Source: CAIKBL01 sp050247235
Lineage (GTDB): Bacteria; Pseudomonadota; Gammaproteobacteria; Ga0077536
Assembly: GCA_050247235.1 (NCBI GenBank)
Contig: JBFWUN010000088.1
Location: 1-11,885 of the forward strand
Length of the DNA: 11,885 nt
Direction: 5' to 3'
Each line of letters starts with the position of its first letter. Position 1 is the first letter of the stretch. Made by a program: the position numbers and the translations under genes. Below the pieces are notes generated by a model. It saw only the letters and a program-made list of their open reading frames with translations, was not told where the DNA came from and did no database searches. This document shows positions 6,148 to 11,885 of this stretch, one piece after another.

Positions 6148-7626
6148 ATGTCGCTCGAACTCAGCCAGTACGATGCCGTGGCGCTGGCCGCGCTGCTCAA
6201 GCGCAAGGAACTCAAGGCCGTCGAAGTTCTGCAATGGACCTTGCAGCAGATCGACCGGCTGAATCCGCAACTGAACGCCGTCATTCATCGCTTCGACGCG
6301 ATGGCGCTCGCTGCCGCTGAGCAGTGCCAGCAGGCGCTCGATCGCGGTACGGCGACGGCGCCGTTCACCGGGGTTCCGCTGCTGCTGAAGGATCTGCTGG
6401 CCGAGTGCGAAGGCACGCCGTTCAACGAGGGCTCACGCGCCTGCCAGGGTTACGTCTCGAAGCTCGATACGGAACTGGTGCGTCGCTACAAGGCCGGCGG
6501 CGTGGTGATCTGCGGCAAGACCAACACGCCGGAGTTCGGCGGTTCGCCCGCCACGGAGCCCATGCTGCACGGTCCCACCCGCAATCCGTGGGATCTCACG
6601 CGCATTCCGGGCGGATCGAGCGGCGGCTCGGCTGCGGCGGTGGCGGCCGGCATCGCGCCGCTCGGGCACGCGAATGACGGTGGCGGATCGATCCGGGTGC
6701 CGGCCTCCTGCTGCGGACTGTTCGGGCTGAAGGCGACGCGCGGACGCAACCCTTTGGGCCCGCTGTTCGGGGACATGGGGAATGGCATCATCCACGAGCA
6801 CGTGGTCACCCGCAGCGTGCGCGACTCGGCGGTGATGCTCGATATCTCGGCCGGACCGATGCCGGGCGACCCGTACTATCCGCCGCCACCGGCACGACCG
6901 TTCGCCGAGGAGCTCGCGCGACCACCCGGCAAGCTGCGGATCGGCTTCCTGACCTCCATCCCCGACGGCTGGCATCGCCACACGGCCCTGCATCCGGACT
7001 GCCTGGCCGCCGTGCAGGACGCCGCCGCGCTATGCGCGAGCCTGGGCCACGAAGTCGAAGAGATCCCCGCGGCGCGACTCGCCTATCCCGGCGTGCTGGA
7101 CATTTTCACCGTGGTGTTCTCGAGCTTCGTCGCGCACGTGGTGAAGTACTGGGAGCGCGAGCTCGGCAAGTCCATCACGGCCGACGAACTGGAGCCCGCG
7201 ACCTGGGGCTGGTACCAGTCGGTCGCGCACAAGTCTCCGGGCGAGTACCTGCAGGCGGTGGAGGACATGCAGCGCTTCGCGCGTTTCCTCGGACGTTGGC
7301 ATGCGGAAGGCCACTATGACTGCCTGCTCACGCCCACGATGACCGTGCCACCCCCGGCGATCGGCGCGCTCACGCCGACTTCCGCGGAAGACACCGGCTG
7401 GCTCGACGGCGTGATGTCCTGCGCGTGCTTCACGTGCATCGAGAACCTGACCGGGCAGCCGGCGATGTCGGTGCCGTTGTTCTGGAACGCGCAGCACGTG
7501 CCGATCGGCGTGCAGTTCGCCGGACGATACGGCGACGAGGCGACCTTGCTGCGTCTGGCCGCGCAGCTGGAGACGGCGCGGCCGTGGGTCCAGCGCATCC
7601 CGTCGGTGCACGCGTCGCGGGGTTAG
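6148..7626 (+). CDS. Amidase-signature family hydrolase
   Basis: The product has 492 residues, typical of the amidase-signature family, which hydrolyses C-N amide bonds with a Ser-cisSer-Lys triad. All three are visible: Lys81 in PLLLKDLL, cis-Ser157 in PGGSSGGSAAAV and nucleophile Ser181 in NDGGGSIRVPA; the spacing of 76 and 24 residues is as expected. KTNTPEFG (124-131), GLFGLKATRGR and the later TGQPAMSVPL segment are further family marks. The NDGGGSIR form and overall layout resemble the group that includes 6-aminohexanoate cyclic-dimer hydrolase and many catabolic amidases; the real substrate is unknown. The start is firm: GAGGAG at 6135-6140, seven bases before the ATG. An in-frame ATG at 6073 would add 25 residues without support. 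There is no signal peptide, so it should be cytoplasmic. It is transcribed alone, divergent from small exported copy A across 192 bases. Confidence 0.94.
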   Translation: MSLELSQYDAVALAALLKRKELKAVEVLQWTLQQIDRLNPQLNAVIHRFDAMALAAAEQCQQALDRGTATAPFTGVPLLLKDLLAECEGTPFNEGSRACQGYVSKLDTELVRRYKAGGVVICGKTNTPEFGGSPATEPMLHGPTRNPWDLTRIPGGSSGGSAAAVAAGIAPLGHANDGGGSIRVPASCCGLFGLKATRGRNPLGPLFGDMGNGIIHEHVVTRSVRDSAVMLDISAGPMPGDPYYPPPPARPFAEELARPPGKLRIGFLTSIPDGWHRHTALHPDCLAAVQDAAALCASLGHEVEEIPAARLAYPGVLDIFTVVFSSFVAHVVKYWERELGKSITADELEPATWGWYQSVAHKSPGEYLQAVEDMQRFARFLGRWHAEGHYDCLLTPTMTVPPPAIGALTPTSAEDTGWLDGVMSCACFTCIENLTGQPAMSVPLFWNAQHVPIGVQFAGRYGDEATLLRLAAQLETARPWVQRIPSVHASRG

Positions 7627-7719
7627 CCGAAAGCGAGACAGGATTTTCCGACGCCGACAGGTTCTCGTCAGACGGCGATCTGCACCGGGACACGACATGG
7701 AGGTGGCGCAAGGTGGGCA

Positions 7720-7738
7720 GGCAGGACAACGGCTTGCC
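7720..7738. promoter_or_regulatory. Imperfect palindrome upstream of the nucleotidyltransferase
   Basis: GGCAGGAC-AAC-GGCTTGCC is an inverted repeat with six of eight positions pairing, 24 bases before the ATG at 7762. The equivalent site before the remnant copy (11326-11344) is a perfect 8-3-8 dyad. Conservation in place in both copies suggests an operator for autoregulation, as is common in toxin-antitoxin promoters. This is inferred. Confidence 0.35.
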
Positions 7739-7761
7739 AACCATGGGCAGTGCGGTACACG

Positions 7762-8079
7762 ATGGCCCTAACCCGGGTTCCCTGGCAGCAGCCCATACAG
7801 GCACTCATCGACCGTCTCGCCACCGACGACCGCATCGCCTATGCGCTGGTATTCGGTTCCCGCGCGCGGGGTACGGCGCGCGACGACAGTGACGTTGATC
7901 TGGCCATCGGTCTGCAGCCGGATCGGAGACTCGATGCCGGTGCATCCGGCGCGCTCGTCACGGAACTGGAGGAAGCCAGCGGCCTGACGGTCGATCTCGT
8001 GTTCGCTTCCTGCCGGCTCCAAGATCTCCTGACCTATTGCGACGAAGTCGTCGCGTGGAATGCACGCACGCACGGATGA
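7762..8079 (+). CDS. MNT-type minimal nucleotidyltransferase (MntA-like antitoxin)
   Basis: The product has 105 residues from the ATG at 7762, the usual size of a minimal nucleotidyltransferase. The family signature is complete: VFGSRARGTAR (residues 30-40; Gly32-Ser33 and Gly37), then DSDVDLAIG with metal ligands Asp44 and Asp46, and a third carboxylate Asp78 in TVDLVFA. Such proteins are normally encoded next to a HEPN protein; in MntA/HepT systems the nucleotidyltransferase silences the HEPN RNase by AMP transfer. No HEPN gene is present on either side: the stop codon overlaps an ATG (ATGA at 8076-8079) as if a coupled partner once followed, but the DNA turns into a fragment of an FAD hydroxylase. 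An in-frame GTG at 7750 could add four residues. There is no clear ribosome binding site. A broken copy lies at 11368-11459. Confidence 0.85.
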   Translation: MALTRVPWQQPIQALIDRLATDDRIAYALVFGSRARGTARDDSDVDLAIGLQPDRRLDAGASGALVTELEEASGLTVDLVFASCRLQDLLTYCDEVVAWNARTHG

Positions 8080-8161
8080 CAATCAGCGTTGCCCGGCACA
8101 GCTGCTCCCAGGCGCCCGGCTTTCGCAGGCGCGCGGCGCGCGCGTGGGATCAGGCCACTTC

Positions 8162-8635
8162 TTCATCAATTGGGGATGGTACGTCCCGACGCCGCGCGCA
8201 AGCGCGAAGGCGCTGTTCGCCGGGTTCACGCGCGAAGTCGTCCCACATGCATTCAACTCGGATCCGCTACCCGCCGAATGGACCGCGCTGCTCGCCTCGT
8301 CACGCGATCGCTGGCCGCCCGGTGTGCGCGCCCTCGTCGAATCGACGCTCGCCGTGGGGCGCGTGGTACCGCATCCCGTGTACGAAGTGATGCCCGGGCC
8401 GCTGGCCCGTGGGCGTATCGCGCTCGTCGGTGATGTCGCGCACCAGGCCAGTCCGATCACCGGTGCCGGTGCACGCATGGCGATGCTGGACGCGCTCGCG
8501 CTTGCGGAGGCGTTGAATACCGAACCCGAGCCGGTCGCCGCGCTGGCGCGATATGCCCGGCAGCGGGCGCGCGATGCCGCGGCGGTGGTTATGGCGGGCC
8601 ATCAGGCCGGGCGCGCGTTCGCGTGCGACGACTGA
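8162..8635 (+). pseudogene. Truncated second copy of the FAD hydroxylase (C-terminal 157 residues)
   Basis: From FINWGWYVPTP to the final DD and stop, this frame matches the FAD hydroxylase at 2867-3991 without gaps: 132 of 156 residues identical by my hand count (85%). The GD motif LVGDVAHQASPITGAGARMA is perfectly kept, but the N-terminal 217 residues, including the nucleotide-binding GGSLAGL segment, are absent, so it cannot bind FAD normally. The frame is open upstream to an ATG at 8060, inside the nucleotidyltransferase, and could yield a 191-residue chimera with 34 unrelated N-terminal residues. Many differences are conservative (Asp/Glu, Val/Ile, Leu/Met), which suggests that the copy evolved as a working gene before truncation rather than decaying since duplication. 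Confidence 0.85.
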
Positions 8636-8904
8636 ACGGTTGCGGGCACGACGGTTGCGCGAACGACGGGACCTGCGCGGACTTCGACGGGTCCGCCCTC
8701 GGCGGGATACCCCGGGTAATCCGCGCAGCTACCACCCTACGTGGGTCCAATCGTGAAACAGTGTGTCCGGTCATCGCCGCGTCATCGTGGGAAACCATAC
8801 CGTCGAACAGAAAGTGAAATTGCGAGGGATCGGCGGCGCGGACTGCGTGCCATCGGCGACTCCATGATCCCCGAGACGCGCTAATGCTTCATCGCGAGGT
8901 AAGT
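8636..8904. other. Intergenic stretch before the PEP-CTERM-like gene
   Basis: I see no gene here. One hairpin, GCGGAC (8677-8682) with GTCCGC (8691-8696), could end transcripts from the left but lacks a T-run. I looked for a -24/-12 (sigma-54) promoter, used by several PEP-CTERM genes, and found none convincing: a TTGC at 8819-8822 lacks the GG pair at the right distance. Base composition starts to become visibly richer in A and T towards the right. Confidence 0.35.
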
Positions 8905-9672
8905 ATGCTTTCCGAACAATGGAATTTTCGGATCGGCGCGGCAGTGACGGCACTTCTGCTTGGCATGGCACTCCCGCTTTCGGCACTGGCCGTGGAAGTC
9001 ATTTTTTCGAACTTCGATCCCGCTGCGCCGCTGCCGGAGAACGCGAACCACTTCCTGCCGTTGAAGCCCAACAGCGCCGACGGCTCAGGATTCGTCACCA
9101 CTGCGATCGGCTTCAAGCCTACCCTCGGACCGGTGTCACTCTCGACCTTGAGCACGCTCGTGTGGCGTTTTGCCGAGATTGCGACAGACGTACGTGTCGA
9201 GTTCAGCTTTCATCGGGACGGCGGCGAGCAGCCGGGCGAGGTCCTCGAAATGTGGACGTTCGATATCCTGGCGGCCGACACATCCCCCTGGGCGCCCTAC
9301 CTGCTCACACTCACCTCCAGCGCCGCCCTGGTTCTTCAGCCGGGTGCTTTGTACTGGCTGAACTTTGCATCCGATCAGGAGGATATCTACTACCTGGGAG
9401 GAAGTGATTCGATCGCGCCGGGCGTTTACCGCTCCATTTATGCAGGACCACCAACCTACGTGGAGGAAGGCTGGTTCACCTCGGCCCCTGCCGCGTTTGA
9501 ATGGATAGCGTCGGGAGACGCGCAGATCCTGTCCGGAGGAGGCTCGTTTGCACACCTTCACGTCACCGGAAACCCGGTGCCGGTTCCCTCCGCATTGGCG
9601 CTCCTTCTGCCCATGATCATGGGATGGGGGACTGCGCTCGCCGGATTGGACCTCAGGGTGCGCCGATCCTGA
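8905..9672 (+). CDS. Exported protein with PEP-CTERM-like sorting tail (choice-of-anchor R-like)
   Basis: The product has 255 residues from the ATG at 8905, which has GAGG five bases upstream; an ATG at 8884 would add seven residues. Residues 1-29 form a signal peptide ending LSALA. Residues 30-215 look like a secreted beta-rich domain: ATDVRVEFSFHRDGGEQPGE, then LVLQPGALYWLNFA. This order (lateral beta strands, a GG-xPGE turn, a xLxPGxxYWL strand) resembles the choice-of-anchor R type domain found on surface proteins. The tail has a VPVPSALALLL segment, a hydrophobic helix and a basic RVRRS end, the three-part plan of PEP-CTERM sorting signals, in which exosortase cuts and anchors or releases the protein. 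The canonical Pro-Glu-Pro is replaced by Pro-Val-Pro, so recognition is uncertain. The 3' end overlaps the convergent membrane-protein gene by 20 bases. Confidence 0.8.
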   Translation: MLSEQWNFRIGAAVTALLLGMALPLSALAVEVIFSNFDPAAPLPENANHFLPLKPNSADGSGFVTTAIGFKPTLGPVSLSTLSTLVWRFAEIATDVRVEFSFHRDGGEQPGEVLEMWTFDILAADTSPWAPYLLTLTSSAALVLQPGALYWLNFASDQEDIYYLGGSDSIAPGVYRSIYAGPPTYVEEGWFTSAPAAFEWIASGDAQILSGGGSFAHLHVTGNPVPVPSALALLLPMIMGWGTALAGLDLRVRRS

Positions 9673-10192
9673 GCGGACCGAACCGCGCGCGCCACTGTCG
9701 CAGGAAGCGTCGAGGATCAGCGAGGCAGTGCGGCTCACGGTGCGCCAGTACGGCAACCTGGGCGATGGCATATTGATCGAACGTGGCGTTGGGATCGTTC
9801 AGCCACTTCTCAACCTCCGAGAAGTCGGCCTGTCCTGACCGACAGCGAATCCGTTCCCGCTGAATCGTCGGCCCGATCCCTCGCAGTCCTGCGAGGGTCG
9901 CCAAGGCGTCGCTGTACTGACCTTCGTTCATCAGTTCCGTCGCGCGCAGCGCGAGTGCCCGCGGCGAACGGGGATGAATCTCGAGCATGTCGGCCAGCAG
10001 TGAGTCCTTGGTGCGCCAGGCCTCGACGCGCTGAACCAGCAAGGCGCACAACACCAGAGGAATTGCGAAACTCGCGGCCGCGATCGCCCAGCGTCGCGGA
10101 CCAACCCGGGCCACGACATCGACGACCGTGATGAAGATGCCCACGCTCGGCAGGTAGCAGCGATGCTCGAACATGAACTCGAGCGACAGCAC
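9653..10192 (-). pseudogene. C-terminal part of GT-C/TMTC-like membrane protein, separated by an in-frame stop
   Basis: This segment continues the reading frame of the gene at 10199-11245 after a TAA codon. It opens with SLEFMFEHRCYLPSVG, which in homologous GT-C membrane proteins directly follows the Gly-His-x-x-Glu-Ser motif, so the two parts belong together. A membrane helix follows (AIAAASFAIPLVLCALLV), then a soluble tail with a TPR-like stretch (RSPRALALRATELMNEGQYSDAL). The first possible start, a GTG at 10192, comes six bases after the TAA and has no ribosome binding site. Independent expression is unlikely unless the stop is read through. The 3' end overlaps the convergent PEP-CTERM-like gene. 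Confidence 0.7.
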
Positions 10193-10198
10193 GCTGGA

Positions 10199-11245
10199 TT
10201 ACATGGCGTGGCCAGCGTAGAAGAAGGCCACGCCGAAGGACGCGAGCGGCGCGTGCGTGCGCAGGCCGAAACTGATTGCCAGGCACAGTGCGACCCCAAG
10301 CACGCTGGGTAGCGTGGTGAGCGGTGAAAGAAGATCCGTCGAAGGGGTCACATCATCGTGCACGAATCCCATGAAGCCCGGCCAGGGCGCGACGAGCATC
10401 ACCAGGTACCGCATCAGGACGCGGCACTGTGTCATGGCGCGTTCCACCAATGTCGTGCCGTGCGTACCGAACGCCTGTGAGCTTTCCGGCGCCATCAGCA
10501 GTGCGCCCAGCGCAGCGAGTATCGTCGGCACCGAGAGGATCAGCAGCAGCCGGCGTACCGTACGTTGAGAGACCTCCGACCAGGTCGAAGTCGAGAGCAT
10601 CCACCATTCGATGAGGGCTACGTACAGTACGAGCAGGAGTCCGTTCTCCTTGCTCATGATCGCGAGCGGCCAGCACAACAGCCAGGTGACGGCACGCCAC
10701 CTCCGACCATCCTCACCGCGTCGATCAGCCGCCCGGCCTTCGAGATAGGCCAGGAGTCCGAGCAGGCAGAACAACGCTGAAAGCTGCGTCATGCGCTGCA
10801 CGGCGTACAGCACTGTCCCGGTATGCAGCGGATGCAGCAGCCAGATCGAGGCAACTGCAGCGCCTTCCATGGTTGGCAGATGGCGCCGGCCCGGATGGAA
10901 AAGTTTCGCGAGGGAGGTCGTGACCAGCCCTGCCAGCACACCGCAGACAAGATGCAGCGCGAGGTTGGTTGCTTTGACGGCCCACGCTTCCGGCCCGGTT
11001 GTCGCAGCGTTGACCAGGAAGCTCAGCGTGGAGAGCGGTCTCCCGAGCGGTCCACTCGCGCTGAACAGAAATGTTCGCCAGTGTTGTCCCCGGTCCTCCA
11101 GCAGGTAGACGAGTTCCGAGAAATCGTCGAGGACGAACGGCCCACCCAGCGCGGGCAGGTAAACGAGCGCGGTTGCGACCAGCGCGGCCACCCCCGATGC
11201 CATTCCGAGACAGCGCCCCGACTTTGTCCGGTAGCGGTTTCCCAT
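10199..11245 (-). CDS. GT-C/TMTC-like polytopic membrane protein, N-terminal part ending at a premature stop
   Basis: The frame gives 348 residues from the ATG at 11245, preceded by GGAAAGG at six bases, then a TAA. Features in order: a first membrane helix, an acidic LDDFSEL loop (the Asp pair typical of GT-C glycosyltransferases), RPLSTLSF, several helices, the HPLHTGTVLYAVQRM motif, IMSKENGLLL, and FFYAGHAM at the break. These are marks of TMTC-like membrane proteins with C-terminal TPRs, some of which transfer sugars from lipid carriers to exported proteins. Homologues, as I recall them, read GHLLES where this gene reads GHAM-stop-SS; one G-to-T change (GAA to TAA) would explain it. The whole frame, 9653-11245, would encode about 530 residues. 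The protein is probably inactive as it stands. Its place beside a PEP-CTERM-like gene suggests an envelope-glycoprotein role (inference). Confidence 0.8.
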   Translation of the reverse strand: MGNRYRTKSGRCLGMASGVAALVATALVYLPALGGPFVLDDFSELVYLLEDRGQHWRTFLFSASGPLGRPLSTLSFLVNAATTGPEAWAVKATNLALHLVCGVLAGLVTTSLAKLFHPGRRHLPTMEGAAVASIWLLHPLHTGTVLYAVQRMTQLSALFCLLGLLAYLEGRAADRRGEDGRRWRAVTWLLCWPLAIMSKENGLLLVLYVALIEWWMLSTSTWSEVSQRTVRRLLLILSVPTILAALGALLMAPESSQAFGTHGTTLVERAMTQCRVLMRYLVMLVAPWPGFMGFVHDDVTPSTDLLSPLTTLPSVLGVALCLAISFGLRTHAPLASFGVAFFYAGHAM

Positions 11246-11325
11246 TCGAGCCTTTCCAGCGTCGCCCATCCGCATCAGGCCGATTCAGATGTCGGGTCAC
11301 GCTCCAGGCAACCGCAAGGATGGCA

Positions 11326-11344
11326 GGCAAGCCGACGGCTTGCC
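11326..11344. promoter_or_regulatory. Perfect 8-3-8 palindrome before the nucleotidyltransferase remnant
   Basis: GGCAAGCC-GAC-GGCTTGCC is a perfect dyad. It stands in the same place relative to the remnant as the imperfect dyad at 7720-7738 does to the intact gene, and the flanking bases (CGCAAGG, GGCAGGCA, GCCAAC) are also shared. It is likely an ancestral operator preserved in a duplicated promoter region. Confidence 0.4.
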
Positions 11345-11367
11345 AACAGCGGGCGCGGAAGTATGCG

Positions 11368-11459
11368 ACGGCCTTTCCCGGATTCCCTGGCCGCTGTACA
11401 TGCAGGCACTCATCGACCGTGTCGCCGCCAACGATCGCATCGGCTGTGCATCGCCCTGA
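11368..11459 (+). pseudogene. Remnant of the MNT nucleotidyltransferase 5' end
   Basis: The DNA matches the start of the gene at 7762-8079. In one frame it reads IPWPLYMQALIDRVAANDRI beside VPWQQPIQALIDRLATDDRI of the intact protein. The start codon is ACG here (11368-11370) instead of ATG, one base is missing shortly after it, and the similarity ends after about 25 codons, just before the GSRARG motif; a TGA follows at 11457-11459. No nucleotidyltransferase can be made from this copy. Small exported copy B follows on the other strand. Confidence 0.7.
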
Positions 11460-11477
11460 CGGCTCAGGCAATCGCAT

Positions 11478-11507
11478 CCTGCGTGCCCGCCGGAGCCGGC
11501 ACGCAGG
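11478..11507 (-). terminator. Strong hairpin after small exported gene copy B
   Basis: CCTGCGTGCC (11478-11487) pairs perfectly over ten bases with GGCACGCAGG (11498-11507) across a ten-base loop. It lies just 3' of the copy B gene on the minus strand. No T-run follows. Copy A keeps only the GGCACGCAGG half (near 5622), so the hairpin was probably part of the ancestral unit and has decayed there. Confidence 0.45.
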
Positions 11508-11523
11508 ACTGAGGAATGCAGGC

Positions 11524-11829
11524 TTATTCCGCCGCAGCGAACGGCTGTACCAGCGTTTCCACCACGCCGACACCGACATTCGCCGCGCCGGTGACCAGCT
11601 GACCGGCGGCGCGCACGCCCCCCTTCACACTGCCCGTAACGACGCCCACCGGACCGTAAGCCTGTGCGTCCTGCGCGACGCCTTCGACCACCTGGCCGGG
11701 CGAGGTGATTGCGTCCGTCACGCCATTGGCAGCGCGATCGATGCCGCGTGCATCGTCTGCGAGCACCGGGCACACACCCAGCATCGTCACCACCGTCGCG
11801 GCCGCCACGTTCGAAATGAGTTTGTTCAT
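11524..11829 (-). CDS. Small exported Gly/Val/Ala-rich protein, copy B
   Basis: The product has 101 residues, identical to copy A (5650-5955) at 94 positions. All seven differences lie in the first 52 residues: 12, 15, 20, 27, 38, 46 and 52. Residues 53-101 are invariant. The signal peptide is preserved (cleavage expected after VLADD's Ala24), with Ser20 changed to Cys; the surrounding LGVC is not a proper lipobox, so I do not call it a lipoprotein. The AGGGAG ribosome binding site and 48-bp start region match copy A exactly. The upstream neighbour lies outside the window; downstream, facing it, is the nucleotidyltransferase remnant. A complete invariant C-terminal half argues that both copies are working genes under selection or are homogenised by gene conversion. 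The function is unknown. Confidence 0.8.
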   Translation of the reverse strand: MNKLISNVAAATVVTMLGVCPVLADDARGIDRAANGVTDAITSPGQVVEGVAQDAQAYGPVGVVTGSVKGGVRAAGQLVTGAANVGVGVVETLVQPFAAAE

Positions 11830-11874
11830 GCTTCGACTCCCTGAGAGTTGTTGTTGAGGGCACGAACGCTAACG
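11827..11874 (-). promoter_or_regulatory. Invariant 48-bp start region shared with copy A
   Basis: Identical over all 48 bases to 5953-6000, including the ribosome binding site. The similarity ends at base 11874, the same relative point as in copy A. Either the untranslated leader has a conserved function or the duplicated unit ended here. Confidence 0.55.
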
Positions 11875-11885
11875 GCGATGCGGGA

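Noticed and set aside
7762..8079. Aminoglycoside-type resistance nucleotidyltransferase
   Set aside because: Only the minimal 105-residue core is present, without the C-terminal substrate domain of resistance enzymes.
8080..8161. Extension of hydroxylase homology upstream of FINWGWY in the truncated copy
   Set aside because: A faint Pro-x-Gln resemblance at similar spacing exists, but nucleotide matching is not better than expected at this GC content.
8800..8830. Possible -24/-12 (sigma-54) promoter for the PEP-CTERM-like gene
   Set aside because: A TTGC is present but the GG pair at the required distance is missing.
11524..11829. Lipoprotein signal in copy B because of Cys20
   Set aside because: The residues LGV before the Cys do not make a lipobox, and copy A has Ser at this place with a normal signal peptidase I site four residues later.
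11071..11844. Plus-strand open frame through the right end
   Set aside because: His/Arg-rich antisense of the small exported gene and the membrane protein start; no recognisable domain.

Overview
The window is very GC-rich, gene-dense bacterial DNA with short intergenic gaps and ATGA stop/start overlaps. A LysR regulator, an Old Yellow Enzyme, an amidase and a protein with a PEP-CTERM-like sorting tail together suggest a Gram-negative proteobacterium with a versatile catabolic metabolism and an exosortase system. I cannot fix the genus. The mixture fits environmental Gamma- or Betaproteobacteria that degrade terpenoids, steroids or xenobiotics (inference).

Layout. (1) 1-817, minus strand: two genes in one transcription unit, an SCP2-like small protein followed by the N-terminal part of a probable linalool dehydratase/isomerase-like protein that runs off the left edge. 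(2) 1032-5418: a LysR regulator facing away from an aldo/keto reductase; the reductase overlaps an FAD-dependent aromatic-type hydroxylase by ATGA, and an Old Yellow Enzyme ene-reductase with altered active-site residues follows. This looks like a small regulated oxidoreductase module. (3) 5423-5570: a 148-bp MITE-like element with 17-bp inverted ends, lying immediately after the ene-reductase stop codon. (4) 5650-7626: a small exported protein (minus) divergent from an amidase-signature hydrolase (plus). (5) 7762-8635: a MNT-type nucleotidyltransferase without a HEPN partner, followed by a decayed C-terminal copy of the FAD hydroxylase. (6) 8905-11245: a PEP-CTERM-like exported protein overlapping tail-to-tail with a GT-C/TMTC-like membrane protein gene that is split by one in-frame TAA. 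This part is visibly less GC-rich. (7) 11326-11874: a remnant of the nucleotidyltransferase with its palindromic upstream region, then a second copy of the small exported protein.

The main theme is a mosaic of duplicated and broken cassettes. Three loci (FAD hydroxylase, nucleotidyltransferase, small exported protein) each occur twice within 12 kb. One copy of the first two is truncated. Both copies of the exported protein are intact and share an identical 48-bp start region. I see no complete transposase, tRNA, rRNA or CRISPR array.
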